Below, one piece after another: positions 1-8,939 of a stretch of 64,000 nt of DNA. How positions within the stretch are numbered: position 1 is the first letter of the stretch; each line of letters opens with the position of its first letter. Source of the DNA: an uncultured Pseudomonadales bacterium (GTDB lineage: Bacteria; Pseudomonadota; Gammaproteobacteria; Pseudomonadales; Porticoccaceae); assembly GCA_943788445.1 (NCBI GenBank), contig CALSQH010000009.1, forward strand, positions 1-64,000. The letters run 5' to 3'. Both the position numbers and the translations under genes were made by a program. Below the pieces are notes generated by a model. That model did no database searches. It worked only from the letters and a program-made list of their open reading frames with translations, and was not told where the DNA came from.

Positions 1-38
1 TACGTGACCGGGCGATGAAGTTTTATCGGCTTTTGTAA
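1..38 (+). CDS. Possible 3' tail of a gene cut by the window edge
   Basis: The third forward frame is open from the edge and reads RDRAMKFYRLL before a TAA at 36-38. This could be the last eleven codons of a gene that begins outside the window. Eleven codons cannot show homology, so it may be chance. The following 70 bases up to the convergent dehydrogenase stop hold nothing I recognise. Confidence 0.2.
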   Translation, partial: RDRAMKFYRLL

Positions 39-106
39 AGTAAAGAACTGGAGCCGCTCTAAAGCAGCTTTAAAATACGTCTAAAACAGTGCTGGCCGCA
101 CCGCGA

Positions 107-2398
107 TCACATCATCATATCGCGGGTGGCATTAAGCAGGTCGGGATACTTCTCTCCGAGTCTGGCAGTCCAGTAGACAAACCAGTATTCGATTTTCTGC
201 AGAAAGGTCATCTCAATCATCTCTGGTAGGCGCTGTTGCTTATCATCTAAAAATGCGTGAATCGCTTCGGAATCATCAAGGCTGAGGGTTTCGAAGAAGC
301 CAATCATACCTTTGTGAGCATAGGTGCCGCCGAGTACAATGCCGCTAAAGTCTCTGTGGGTCTGCTCACTCATATAGCGCAGATCGGGGACTATATAGTT
401 GCTTTTAACGCTGATCCCATGGCAGGAAGCGCAGTTCTGTCCGTAGAGAGTCTGGCCTTTTTTAATAATCTCGGGGTTGGTTTCAGCTTTGTGCCCAAGT
501 GCCAGAATAGTGGCCAGAGTTGAATCCTGCGCTGTTTGGTTGTCTGAGTTGGAATTTTTAACCTGCCGGGTTTGATTGAACTCGCCGCGCTTAAAGACCA
601 ATAATTTATTCTGATTAACTTTATTGCGCTTGAGCTCATCTCCAACAGTCAACATCACCGTACCGCCACTGCCTTGAGCGACGGCAATATACTGTTCGCC
701 ATCCAACTCATAGCTGATCGGGCCGGCAAGAATGGCACTGTCTGATTGGTACTGCCACAGAGGCGTGCCATTCTCAGCATCGTAGGCGGCAAAGGTGCCA
801 TCCCAGGTGCCCTGAAAAACCAGATCGCCGGCGGTACTTAAAATGCCACCGTTGGAGGGCTTGTCGTGATGAACCTGCCAGGCTCGCTGTTTTTTCACTG
901 GATCCCAGGCGACAAGTTCGCCGTAGACCAGTGCATCCATGGATGCTTTGGCGGCCACCCAGCTTTTTGGATCGCGGGATTCACTGAGATCTAAACCGGT
1001 GTTCCAGCGATCAACTCGATAGACGACCGAGTCCTGAGCACTAAAATAACCGGGAATATTCTGCACCGGAATATACATCAGACCGGTTTTACTGCTGAAC
1101 GACATCGGCTGCCAGTTGTGAGCGCCGTAAGGGGAGGGCCAGATATAGGTGGAACCGAAACTCTGATAGTCGGCATACTTAGTTTCAACCGGGCGTCCGG
1201 TTTTCATATCCACATGGCTGGCCCAGGTGATATGGGTAAAGGCATCGGCCGATAGTAATTCACCGGTGATCCTGTCGAGCACGTAGAAGAAACCGTTTTT
1301 TGGTGCCTGCATAATCACGGAGCGCGGCTTCCCCTCAATCTCAAGCTCGCCCAGAACCAACTGCTGAGTCGCTGTGGAATCCCAGTTGTCCTGTGGGGTA
1401 ACCTGATAGTGCCAGACATAGTTTCCACTGCCTGCTTGCAGGGCGACAATCGAACTTAGATAGAGGTTGTCGCCGCCACCAGGGCTGCGCAGATCACGAT
1501 TCCACGGTGAGCCATTGCCTGTACCTATATAGATTAAATCCAACTCTGGATCATAGACTATAGAGTCCCAGGCGGTGCCACCGCCGCCGCCATTTTGATA
1601 CCAGTAGTCGCCACTCCAGGTCTCGACAGCCGCTTCCAGTTCCGGGCTTTCCTGAGGCTTATTGGGGTCGCCGGGAACGGTGTAGAAACGCCAGATTTGT
1701 TCGCCGCTTTTAACATCGTAGGCGCTGACAAAACCGCGCACTCCGAGTTCGGCGCCACCATTGCCGATTATAACCATGCCTTTTTCGACGCCATTAACAA
1801 CCCGCGGCACTACTCTAGGTGCTCCGGTTATACTGTAATTACCATCGGTTGGGGTGGTTTGAACTGACCAGTTCTCAGTGCCGGTTGATGCATCTAGAGC
1901 AATTAAACGTCCATCAAGAGCGCCAAAAAATAGTTGTAGTTCTGCGTGGCTATCGCCTTGCCAGAGAGCAACGCCGCGATTAACTGGGCCACAACAGGTT
2001 TTGGCTAAATGGGACTTAGCTACCTTGGCATCATAGTGCCAGAGTTGTTTTCCGCTGCGTGCATCTAGTGCGTGAACATGGCTCCAACCGGTGCTTATAT
2101 AGATCACGCCATTATGTACCAGAGGCGTGGCTTCCATTCCGCGAGCGGTTGAAAATTGAAATGACCAGCTCAGGTCGAGCTGGTTGATATTGTCGCGATT
2201 GATTTTTTTTAGAGGACTGTAGCGTTGCTCGTGGTAATTTCGCCCATGGCTGAGCCATTCGCTCTCAGGGTTGGCGATGGCTCTCTTATCTACCACCACT
2301 GCCTGTGCAGTTAGAATGTTAGCGAGAATAATTATTAGAAAGCTGTTTTTGAAAGTACTGTTTTTGAAAGCTCTTTTTTTGAGAAAAGTCGATGCCAT
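107..2398 (-). CDS. PQQ-dependent quinohemoprotein alcohol dehydrogenase
   Basis: A 763-residue periplasmic enzyme predicted to oxidise an alcohol or related substrate with pyrroloquinoline quinone and pass electrons to its own heme c. A basic N-terminus and a hydrophobic stretch at about 19-33 form a signal peptide. An eight-bladed beta-propeller with repeated W-docking motifs spans about 45-600 and contains the adjacent cysteine pair C135-C136, a hallmark of quinoprotein alcohol dehydrogenases. A C-terminal cytochrome c domain carries CASCH at about 656-660 and a likely Met ligand in KGMIGF. Length fits type II quinohemoproteins with a small C-terminal extension. The ATG is preceded by a purine-rich ribosome site. 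The TetR gene lies 19 bp upstream on the same strand and may control it. No PQQ biosynthesis genes are in the window and the substrate cannot be read from sequence. Confidence 0.9.
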   Translation of the reverse strand: MASTFLKKRAFKNSTFKNSFLIIILANILTAQAVVVDKRAIANPESEWLSHGRNYHEQRYSPLKKINRDNINQLDLSWSFQFSTARGMEATPLVHNGVIYISTGWSHVHALDARSGKQLWHYDAKVAKSHLAKTCCGPVNRGVALWQGDSHAELQLFFGALDGRLIALDASTGTENWSVQTTPTDGNYSITGAPRVVPRVVNGVEKGMVIIGNGGAELGVRGFVSAYDVKSGEQIWRFYTVPGDPNKPQESPELEAAVETWSGDYWYQNGGGGGTAWDSIVYDPELDLIYIGTGNGSPWNRDLRSPGGGDNLYLSSIVALQAGSGNYVWHYQVTPQDNWDSTATQQLVLGELEIEGKPRSVIMQAPKNGFFYVLDRITGELLSADAFTHITWASHVDMKTGRPVETKYADYQSFGSTYIWPSPYGAHNWQPMSFSSKTGLMYIPVQNIPGYFSAQDSVVYRVDRWNTGLDLSESRDPKSWVAAKASMDALVYGELVAWDPVKKQRAWQVHHDKPSNGGILSTAGDLVFQGTWDGTFAAYDAENGTPLWQYQSDSAILAGPISYELDGEQYIAVAQGSGGTVMLTVGDELKRNKVNQNKLLVFKRGEFNQTRQVKNSNSDNQTAQDSTLATILALGHKAETNPEIIKKGQTLYGQNCASCHGISVKSNYIVPDLRYMSEQTHRDFSGIVLGGTYAHKGMIGFFETLSLDDSEAIHAFLDDKQQRLPEMIEMTFLQKIEYWFVYWTARLGEKYPDLLNATRDMMM

Positions 2399-2417
2399 GG
2401 TTTTCCCTCTTTTCTTG

Positions 2418-3008
2418 TTATGTCGAAATCAATGCTTCAAGCATCTCGACAATAATATCAATGCTCGCCCGCTTCCCGAGGGATTGAATATCTCTAAGGC
2501 GGTGCCACATTTCAAAGGAGGCGACGCCATCGACGGCGTGACGTTTATTCGCCGCAAGGCCTTTTAATTCGGGCAGCCATTCATTTAGATCTTTACGTAA
2601 TTGATCTTGGTTGGCAGTGTAACTTTCTCTTAACACCTTGGAATTCCAGCGTCGCGCGGCGGCAGAAAGTATCATATTGCTTATTGTCTCATAGGCGTTT
2701 GCATGACATTCAGTGGCATGCAAAATACGCTCTTGCAGACTGCCACTTCGATCACCACCCATAAACAGACCACGGTATTCTTTGTGGCAGAGATCATTGG
2801 CCGTTTCGAAAATACTCTCCATATCTTCAAAATGTCTAAATACCGATCTAATCCCTACATTGGCATGGTCTGCGACCTGTTGAGCGGTGGGGACAAGATT
2901 TCCCTGTTTGATCAATTCCAGCATAGATTCGATTATCAGCTGACGACTGCGGTCACTGCGCAGGCGACGACCATCGGGTTTGCTGGCAAGACTTTGTGAT
3001 TGAGGCAT
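2418..3008 (-). CDS. TetR/AcrR-family transcriptional regulator
   Basis: A 196-residue one-component regulator. The N-terminal helix-turn-helix lies at about 20-70 and includes the family signature around QQVADHANVGIRSVFRHF. The remainder is a helical ligand-binding domain with no close match that I recognise. It is transcribed just ahead of the PQQ dehydrogenase (19 bp gap) and diverges from the DsbA-like gene at 3170 across about 160 bp. It could therefore repress either neighbour, which is inference from position only. No clear palindromic operator was identified in the divergent gap. Confidence 0.88.
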   Translation of the reverse strand: MPQSQSLASKPDGRRLRSDRSRQLIIESMLELIKQGNLVPTAQQVADHANVGIRSVFRHFEDMESIFETANDLCHKEYRGLFMGGDRSGSLQERILHATECHANAYETISNMILSAAARRWNSKVLRESYTANQDQLRKDLNEWLPELKGLAANKRHAVDGVASFEMWHRLRDIQSLGKRASIDIIVEMLEALIST

Positions 3009-3169
3009 CAGGGTTAAAATTCTCTGCTCTAACGGTTAATACTTGCAGAGTTACATGCTGGCAGGCATGGTGTCAATAGATTGGGCGCTGGCGAAGGTTT
3101 GTCAGTAGGTGCTCCCTTAAAGATAGCCAGATAATCTATGGCGACAGTTATAAAATCAGGTGGTTAAGC

Positions 3170-4585
3170 ATGTCTGAGCAGTTTCAAGAGCAGGGCGGTG
3201 CTGCGACTATGGACCCGAGTCCTTTTCGCCGCTGGTTTTTTTCGGCGATTATAAATCGTATGCTTCGGCCTGAGCGGCTGGCCCAAAAACGCGAAAAATT
3301 TGAACAACAGCGGCGTAAAACCGCTGCGCCACACCGGGTGGAATTTTTTTACCAGATAGATGACGCCTATAGTTACCTTGCGGCACAGGCACTCAGCTCT
3401 CTGGTCGAGAGCTATCATATTGAGCTAGCCTGTTATTTGGTCAGTGGTCCGCTGGGTAAAAACGCTGCAGAGCCAGAACTGTTGTCAAAACTTGCCTCTT
3501 ATGATGCTTCCTGTATTGCAGCCCAATACGGTCTGACATTTCCATCGCGAGATAAACTGTCCCAAAACTCATTTGACGATTCTTCTACAACTCTCGCATT
3601 GGCGATACTCGCTGCCCAAAACTCCAATGGATTTATCAACTGCGCCGCTGAGGTTGGCGAAGCCCTGTGGTCTGGCGATAGCAGCGCTTTAGACTTGCTC
3701 GCGGCGCAGTATGGTTGTTCCTCCGCTGAGGAAACTGCCGCTCACCTCAAGGTCGGCAATATCCGTCGAAATAAGCTTGGGCACTATTCTGGCGGGATGT
3801 TTTATTACGCTGGGGAATGGTATTGGGGGATTGATCGTCTCTATCATTTGGAGCGACGCCTTAGAGACCTAGGTGTCGCCTCTCAACCTCAGAAAAGCAT
3901 GCTGATGCCGCGACCTGAAATTAAAGCAGGCCCCTTAAAAGATAATGCGAGTTTGACGCTGGAGGTCTACGCCTCTCTTCGCAGTCCCTATACAGCAATT
4001 GGCTTCGACCGGGCGGTTAAGTTGGCCACAGATACGGGTGTTCAATTAGTCGTGCGTCCAGTTCTGCCCATGGTGATGCGTGGTGTGCCGGTGACCAAAG
4101 AGAAGGGGCTGTATATTTTTTCCGATGCTGCCCGTGAAGCACGAGAGGCGGGTGTCGCTTTTGGTGATTTTTGTGATCCTATTGGCGAGCCGGTCAGGCG
4201 ATGTTATTGCCTTTATGCCTGGGCCTGTAAGCAGGGAAAGGGCATAGCGTTGATCTCCAACTTTCTCAGTTCAGCGTTTGCCGATGGTATCAATACCAAT
4301 ACAGATAAGGGACTAAGAATCGTAATTGAACGGGCTGGATTAGATTGGCAGCAGGCTTTGAGTCGATTGGGTGAGTTGGGCTGGCAAGATAGCCTCGAAG
4401 CTAATCGACAGGCCATGTACGCTGCGGGCCTTTGGGGTGTGCCTAGTTTTCGTTTGTTAAACAATAGCGGCGAGCAGGTGTTGGCGCTTTGGGGGCAAGA
4501 CAGGTTATGGTTGGTTGCTCGTGAGATACAGGCGCAGTTAGCGAGCCAGAAAAAACAGATAAATAGTGAGGAAGATAATGAGTAA
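3170..4585 (+). CDS. Tandem DsbA/HCCA-isomerase (GST-kappa-like) thioredoxin-fold protein
   Basis: A 471-residue protein with two DSBA-like thioredoxin-fold domains related to 2-hydroxychromene-2-carboxylate isomerase and kappa-class glutathione transferase. Domain 1 begins at about residue 50 (VEFFYQIDDAYSYLAAQ) and domain 2 at about 265 (LEVYASLRSPYTAIGFDRA). Each opens with the strand-plus-SPY/DAYSY motif that replaces the CXXC of true disulfide oxidoreductases, so a redox role is unlikely. The second domain ends with a GVPSF cis-proline motif. No signal peptide was seen, so it is probably cytosolic. It overlaps the Mpo1-like gene by 8 bp, implying co-translation. The duplicated architecture is seen in marine gammaproteobacteria; substrate unknown. 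Confidence 0.75.
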   Translation: MSEQFQEQGGAATMDPSPFRRWFFSAIINRMLRPERLAQKREKFEQQRRKTAAPHRVEFFYQIDDAYSYLAAQALSSLVESYHIELACYLVSGPLGKNAAEPELLSKLASYDASCIAAQYGLTFPSRDKLSQNSFDDSSTTLALAILAAQNSNGFINCAAEVGEALWSGDSSALDLLAAQYGCSSAEETAAHLKVGNIRRNKLGHYSGGMFYYAGEWYWGIDRLYHLERRLRDLGVASQPQKSMLMPRPEIKAGPLKDNASLTLEVYASLRSPYTAIGFDRAVKLATDTGVQLVVRPVLPMVMRGVPVTKEKGLYIFSDAAREAREAGVAFGDFCDPIGEPVRRCYCLYAWACKQGKGIALISNFLSSAFADGINTNTDKGLRIVIERAGLDWQQALSRLGELGWQDSLEANRQAMYAAGLWGVPSFRLLNNSGEQVLALWGQDRLWLVAREIQAQLASQKKQINSEEDNE

Positions 4586-4904
4586 AGAATATACAACCTT
4601 TAAAAGCTTTTACCCTTTTTATCTCAGTCAGCATTCAAATCCGATCTCTCGGAAACTACATTATCTGGGCACCAGTCTGGTGATCATACTGTTTGTTACA
4701 TTGTTGATTAACGGTCAATTCCTAGGGTTATTACTACTGCCGGTCTTGGGTTATTTATTTGCCTGGATAGGTCATTTCTTCTTCGAGAAAAATAAACCCG
4801 CGACATTCACCTATCCTGGATACAGTTTGATGGCAGATTTTTTAATGTTATTTGAAGCACTGACAGGAAGGTTAGATCACCGCCACTTTTCCGATTCGAA
4901 ATAG
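4578..4904 (+). CDS. Mpo1-like (DUF962) small membrane protein
   Basis: A 108-residue protein of the DUF962/Mpo1 family, whose yeast member is a dioxygenase in alpha-oxidation of 2-hydroxy fatty acids. Conserved features include the N-terminal FYPFYLSQHSNPISRKLHY segment, two or three hydrophobic helices, and the HFFFEKNKPATF motif with candidate metal-binding histidines. The start is placed at the ATG at 4578. It overlaps the upstream stop and has a GTGAGGAAG ribosome site, whereas the in-frame GTG at 4566 lies inside that site. The enzymatic role in bacteria is inferred from the family only. Confidence 0.82.
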   Translation: MSKEYTTFKSFYPFYLSQHSNPISRKLHYLGTSLVIILFVTLLINGQFLGLLLLPVLGYLFAWIGHFFFEKNKPATFTYPGYSLMADFLMLFEALTGRLDHRHFSDSK

Positions 4905-4935
4905 AATAAATTAATTAAATATGTACCCTGAGGCC

Positions 4936-4965
4936 TTGACGCACAAAGGGCTGGCGGTCATTATT
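4936..4965 (+). promoter_or_regulatory. Possible sigma-70 promoter for the DHH gene
   Basis: A TTGACG hexamer at 4936-4941 and ATTATT at 4960-4965 are separated by 18 bp in the 141-bp gap between the Mpo1-like and DHH genes. The spacing is acceptable but the -10 match is only moderate. Confidence 0.3.
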
Positions 4966-5045
4966 CCTGATAATTAATTTACCTGTTCAACGCCCTTAGC
5001 ATTGAGCACTCCCGCTTCAGAATAAATTTATCAATTGAGGAACCT

Positions 5046-6011
5046 ATGGCCGACTACGATCTTTTTAATGGGGATGCCGATGGCATCTGTGCACTGTTGC
5101 AATTACGCTTTGCGGAACCCCGTGAAGACGCTGAGCTAGTGACTGGTGTAAAACGTGATATCAATCTGCTCAAGCGTGTAGAGGCTAAAGTGGGCGATCG
5201 TATTACGGTATTGGATGTTTCCATGGATAAAAATCGCGATGATCTTATTCGTGTGCTAGATGCTGGGGCTCAAGTTTTTTATGTCGACCATCATTTTCCC
5301 GGCAAGGTTCCTGAGTCATCGGCGCTTAAATCAATGATTAATGAAGCACCTAATGTCTGCACTAGTCTTCTGATGAATCACTATTTACGTGGCGCTTATC
5401 GAGAGTGGGCGGTGGTGGGTACTTTTGGTGATAACCTCAAGGTTTCTGCTGAGGGCTTGCTGAAAAATTTAAACTTTTCCGATCAGCAGGTAACACTTCT
5501 CGAAAATCTGGGCATTTATATTAATTACAATGGCTATGGTTCAGACCTTAATGAGCTTCACTTCAAGCCTGATGATCTCTATCGGTTGCTAAGTAACTAT
5601 AAAAGCCCTTTTGATTTTGTGGCTGACAATGCAGAGCAGTTTGATAAGCTCGAGTCTGGATATCATCATGACCTGACCGCGGCTAAAACAACAGAACCGT
5701 TGAAGGCGACAGATTCTATTGCCGTATTTGTATTACCCAATCAAAGTTGGGCACGTCGCGTCAGCGGTGTCTATAGTAATGACCTAACCAATCAGAACCC
5801 AGATCGCGCTCATGCGGTATTGACCGAAAAGGCTAATGGAAACTATCTGGTGAGTATCCGCGCCCCACTCAACAATAAAAAAGGGGCTGCGGCACTCTGT
5901 ATGCAGTTTCCTACTGGCGGCGGTCGCGAGGCAGCTGCGGGAATCAATGATTTGCCGGTGGAGATGCTGGGTGAATTTATCGATAAGTTTGAGCAGTCAT
6001 ACACCAGCTGA
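5046..6011 (+). CDS. DHH-superfamily phosphoesterase
   Basis: A 321-residue protein of the DHH phosphoesterase superfamily (RecJ, NrnA and related hydrolases). The first metal-binding motif FNGDADGICA is at 7-16, a further Asp lies in LDVSMD, and the signature VDHH is at about 79-82. A C-terminal substrate-binding region ends with a glycine-rich GGGREAAAG motif as in DHHA1 domains. The length matches single-chain DHH hydrolases, not RecJ. It may cleave short oligonucleotides or cyclic-dinucleotide products, but the substrate is not readable here. It has its own upstream gap and a GAGGAA ribosome site. Confidence 0.8.
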   Translation: MADYDLFNGDADGICALLQLRFAEPREDAELVTGVKRDINLLKRVEAKVGDRITVLDVSMDKNRDDLIRVLDAGAQVFYVDHHFPGKVPESSALKSMINEAPNVCTSLLMNHYLRGAYREWAVVGTFGDNLKVSAEGLLKNLNFSDQQVTLLENLGIYINYNGYGSDLNELHFKPDDLYRLLSNYKSPFDFVADNAEQFDKLESGYHHDLTAAKTTEPLKATDSIAVFVLPNQSWARRVSGVYSNDLTNQNPDRAHAVLTEKANGNYLVSIRAPLNNKKGAAALCMQFPTGGGREAAAGINDLPVEMLGEFIDKFEQSYTS

Positions 6012-6062
6012 TTAATAGAGTTTTTATAAGCAGTACCTGAACCAATACTAAAGGAGTTAGTT

Positions 6063-6545
6063 TTGTCCAGTTCACGACCGTTTTCTATTTTAGGGCTACA
6101 GCAGATTGCCGTTGGCGGTGCCGATAAGCACAGCCTGCGGCGTTTTTGGGTCGATCTTTTAGGTTTGACCTTTAAAGATAGCTTTGTCAGTCAGGCTGAG
6201 AATGTCGACGAAGATATTTGTCAGCTGGGTTTTGGTGCCACGGCTGTTGAGGTGGATTTGATGCAGCCTCTGAATCCTGAAAAGCGCCCACGTGTGGATA
6301 GTCCTGCACTGAATCATGTGGGTTTCTGGGTGGATGATTTGGCCGCTGCGGTGGATTGGCTGACAGGGCAGGGTTTGCGATTTACCCCAGGCGGTATTCG
6401 CAAAGGGGCTGCGGGTCACGATGTCTGCTTTATTCACCCTAAAGGTAACGACGAGTTTCCTCTCTCTGCCGAGGGCGTGTTAGTGGAGTTGGTGCAGGCA
6501 CCCCAGCCAGTGATTGATGCCTATCGAGTTTTGGCTGAAGCTTAG
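6063..6545 (+). CDS. VOC (glyoxalase/bleomycin-resistance) family protein
   Basis: A 160-residue vicinal-oxygen-chelate protein. Two beta-alpha-beta-beta-beta modules are visible: the first begins [21 protein letters not shown] and the second around [23 protein letters not shown] and a terminal VLVELVQAP strand carry likely metal ligands (His, Glu). A TTG start is chosen because AAGGAG at 6051-6056 sits six bases upstream. It resembles lactoylglutathione lyase or methylmalonyl-CoA epimerase-like members, but the exact reaction is not clear. It converges on tatC. Confidence 0.75.
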   Translation: MSSSRPFSILGLQQIAVGGADKHSLRRFWVDLLGLTFKDSFVSQAENVDEDICQLGFGATAVEVDLMQPLNPEKRPRVDSPALNHVGFWVDDLAAAVDWLTGQGLRFTPGGIRKGAAGHDVCFIHPKGNDEFPLSAEGVLVELVQAPQPVIDAYRVLAEA

Positions 6546-6567
6546 CCAGTAAAAATAGCCAGTAAAA

Positions 6568-7305
6568 TTAGTCCGTTATTTCTTTCGGTCTGACCAGTCG
6601 ACCAAATACTATACCCACTTCAAACAATAGCCACATCGGAATCGCCAGCAGTGTTTGCGAGAGAATATCCGGTGGTGTTAGCAGCATGCCAAAGATAAAG
6701 CAGAAGACGAAAACATAGGGGCGCTTCTTGGCTAGACTGTCTGGGTCAACGGCACCCATCCAAGACAGAATAACGACGGCAATGGGAATTTCGAAACTGA
6801 TACCAAAGGCAAAAAACAGCTTGAGAACAAAATCCAAGTAGCTGCGAATATCGGTCATGATGGCAACGCCTTCAGGTCCAACACTGGTGAAAAACATAAA
6901 TACCAGAGGAAATACCACGTAGTAGGCAAATGCCATTCCGGCGTAAAACAAAAATACACTGGACATAAATAAGGGCACAACAATTTTCTTTTCGCGCTGG
7001 TAGAGTCCCGGTGCGACAAAGGCCCATACCTGATACAAGATATAAGGCATGGCTGCAAACATGGAAAGCACTAGGGTCAGTTTGAAGGGGGTTAAAAACG
7101 GCGAGGCGACATCGGTGGCGATCATTGTTGATGATTCTGGAAGATACTGTCGCAAAGGCTCGGACACATACAGGTAGAGTTGATTGCTAAACGAGAACAA
7201 GCCAATAAAGATAATCACAATCGAAGCGACGGCGCGCAGAACGCGGTCTCTGAATTCAATCAGATGAGCCATAAAGGGTTGGCTGTCGAGTTTTTCTTCA
7301 GTCAT
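6568..7305 (-). CDS. tatC: Sec-independent protein translocase TatC
   Basis: A 245-residue core subunit of the twin-arginine translocase. It recognises RR signal peptides on folded proteins and forms the membrane receptor complex with TatB. The N-terminal motif around MAHLIEFRDRVLRA, six hydrophobic helices and the family F/P-rich loops (MPYILYQVWAFVAPGLYQREK) are all present. Last gene of tatABC on the minus strand, overlapping tatB by 8 bp. Redox enzymes such as the nitrate reductase chaperone system elsewhere in the window fit an organism using Tat. Confidence 0.97.
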   Translation of the reverse strand: MTEEKLDSQPFMAHLIEFRDRVLRAVASIVIIFIGLFSFSNQLYLYVSEPLRQYLPESSTMIATDVASPFLTPFKLTLVLSMFAAMPYILYQVWAFVAPGLYQREKKIVVPLFMSSVFLFYAGMAFAYYVVFPLVFMFFTSVGPEGVAIMTDIRSYLDFVLKLFFAFGISFEIPIAVVILSWMGAVDPDSLAKKRPYVFVFCFIFGMLLTPPDILSQTLLAIPMWLLFEVGIVFGRLVRPKEITD

Positions 7306-7690
7306 CTGGAGTGGGTTCTTTTTTGTCTAAAGGCTGCTTTTCAGTTGCTGGCTTTTTGTTGGGTGAGGCCGAAGGCTCTTCAAAAGGATTTTCCGAAGCC
7401 ATTTCTAGCTGGTCATCAAAGGGGTTTTTAAGTGTCTCTTCAAGCGTTTCTTCAATCTGCTCTTTGCTGTCCTTGAGTTCTCGCATAATCTGCTCATTGT
7501 GGAGTTGTTGGCGAATATCATCCATGCCAACTTCCTGTTCAATATCTTCACGTGCTTTTGCAAGCATCTGCTTTAGGCGCCCAATCCACAGGGATATACT
7601 GCGGACAGTTTGCGGAAGACGTTCGGGACCCATCACCAGTAGGGTGACAAGTCCAATAAGCAGTAGTTCTGAAAAGCCGATATCAAACAT
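7298..7690 (-). CDS. tatB: Sec-independent protein translocase TatB
   Basis: A 130-residue TatB. The N-terminal single helix MFDIGFSELLLIGLVTLLVMGP has the Glu8 typical of TatB. An amphipathic helix beginning ERLPQTVRSISLWIGRLK follows, then a long variable acidic tail of about 60 residues. It partners with TatC in signal-peptide binding. It is separated from tatA by 208 bp that contain intergenic repeat elements, unlike the usual tight spacing. Confidence 0.96.
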   Translation of the reverse strand: MFDIGFSELLLIGLVTLLVMGPERLPQTVRSISLWIGRLKQMLAKAREDIEQEVGMDDIRQQLHNEQIMRELKDSKEQIEETLEETLKNPFDDQLEMASENPFEEPSASPNKKPATEKQPLDKKEPTPDD

Positions 7691-7720
7691 AGTTTAAAAG
7701 CATGGTTTACCTATTTAACT

Positions 7721-7897
7721 CCTGAGATCCCTTGTCGCTTCGCTCTGTCGGGATGACAGTTTAGAGTGCGATCTGTCGGGATGGCAATTTAATGTATGCC
7801 CTGTTGGGTTGACAGTGGTTTGTGGTCTCGGATTTAAGCCTGTCATCCCGAGCTATAAGCCTGTCATCTCGAACGCATGTGAGAGATCTCCATCCAG
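7721..7897. repeat. Intergenic dispersed repeat block between tatA and tatB
   Basis: Several degenerate copies of a short element (cores such as CTGTCGGGATGACAG and CTGTCATCCCGAG) fill the tatA-tatB gap. The part at 7861-7890 is an exact inverted copy of 53454-53483. Related copies lie at about 26.0, 49.3, 50.4 and 53.5 kb. There is no transposase, so this is a non-autonomous palindromic-type repeat. Confidence 0.75.
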
Positions 7898-7898
7898 G

Positions 7899-8126
7899 CT
7901 ACTCAGCAGATTCTTTTTTATCTTCCACAACTTCCTCTTCTGCACTATCGGCAGTCTTTTCAGCAGAGTTAGTCTCGGCTGAATTAGACTCATCAGTAGC
8001 CACAGAATCTTTAAAGCCCTTAACAGCCCCGCCGAGATCAGAGCCAATGCCACGCAATTTTTTAGTACCAAAAATCAACGCAACAATGACCAAAATAATA
8101 AGTAGTTCTTGCCATCCAAAACCCAT
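7899..8126 (-). CDS. tatA: Sec-independent protein translocase TatA
   Basis: A 75-residue TatA. An N-terminal transmembrane helix ([20 protein letters not shown]) is followed by [19 protein letters not shown], the amphipathic helix with the conserved FG motif. A short acidic tail follows. It oligomerises to form the protein-conducting element. First tat gene in the minus-strand order tatA-tatB-tatC, 32 bp downstream of hisE. Confidence 0.97.
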   Translation of the reverse strand: MGFGWQELLIILVIVALIFGTKKLRGIGSDLGGAVKGFKDSVATDESNSAETNSAEKTADSAEEEVVEDKKESAE

Positions 8127-8158
8127 TTTAATTCTCCTTAATGTGCTTTATTGCTAAG

Positions 8159-8506
8159 TTATTTGTTTGTGGTGGTACGCGAGGCCTTTTCATCCAGGCC
8201 CGATAAATCAAAGCGTCGTTCCAGTTCACTGATGACTGCCTGTGCATCTTCGCCGAGATGAGAGAGCATCACCAGACTGTGAAACCAGAGGTCGGCAGTT
8301 TCATAGATAAGCTTTTCATTGTTACCGCTAACTTCAGCATCGCGAGCGGCAAGAATAGTTTCGACACTCTCTTCGCCGACCTTTTCAAGAATCTTATTTA
8401 GCCCGGCCTGATGTAGGCTGGCAACGTAGGACTTATCAGCAGAGGCCTGCTTGCGCGCAGCTAGAACTTCGCAGAGCTCTTTTAACACATCAGTGCTGTT
8501 ACTCAT
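8159..8506 (-). CDS. hisE: Phosphoribosyl-ATP diphosphatase
   Basis: A 115-residue cytosolic enzyme for the second step of histidine synthesis, hydrolysing phosphoribosyl-ATP to phosphoribosyl-AMP and pyrophosphate. The MazG-like helical core shows [15 protein letters not shown] and [13 protein letters not shown], with the Glu/Asp metal ligands. It is a separate gene here (not fused to HisI as in enterics), as in Pseudomonas. It overlaps hisI by one base, so the two are co-translated. Confidence 0.96.
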   Translation of the reverse strand: MSNSTDVLKELCEVLAARKQASADKSYVASLHQAGLNKILEKVGEESVETILAARDAEVSGNNEKLIYETADLWFHSLVMLSHLGEDAQAVISELERRFDLSGLDEKASRTTTNK

Positions 8507-8883
8507 TAGTATATATCCTTGGGGTTCTTTAAAACCTTATCGACAGTTTTCCACTGTCCATCTTCAAGTACGCGATAGAAACAGGATTCTCTGCCAGTGT
8601 GGCAGGCAATACCGCCAATCTGCTCGATCTGCATAAGAATCACATCATTGTCACAGTCGAGGCGCAGCTCTTTAATTGGTTGCGTATGGCCGGACTCTTC
8701 GCCTTTACGCCAGATTTTTTGGCGTGATCGAGACCAGTACACCGCACGGTTTTCATCGATGCTGAGCTGCAGAGCTTCGGCATTCATCCAGGCAACCATT
8801 AGTATACGGCCGGTCACCGCATCCTGGGCAATGGCTGGAACTAGGCCATCGCTGTTCCAAGCTATATTATCGAGAAAACTCAT
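8506..8883 (-). CDS. hisI: Phosphoribosyl-AMP cyclohydrolase
   Basis: A 125-residue zinc/magnesium enzyme that opens the adenine ring of phosphoribosyl-AMP, the third histidine step. Visible motifs are [13 protein letters not shown], the AWMNAEAL segment, [18 protein letters not shown], the DCDND metal site and the Zn cysteines in [11 protein letters not shown]. It lies between ubiB and hisE in the conserved ubi-his-tat block. Confidence 0.96.
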   Translation of the reverse strand: MSFLDNIAWNSDGLVPAIAQDAVTGRILMVAWMNAEALQLSIDENRAVYWSRSRQKIWRKGEESGHTQPIKELRLDCDNDVILMQIEQIGGIACHTGRESCFYRVLEDGQWKTVDKVLKNPKDIY

Positions 8884-8939
8884 TAGTAAACTGCTCTGTT
8901 GATTGATGGGGGAATTATGGCAGTAGTTCTAGTGCAAAA

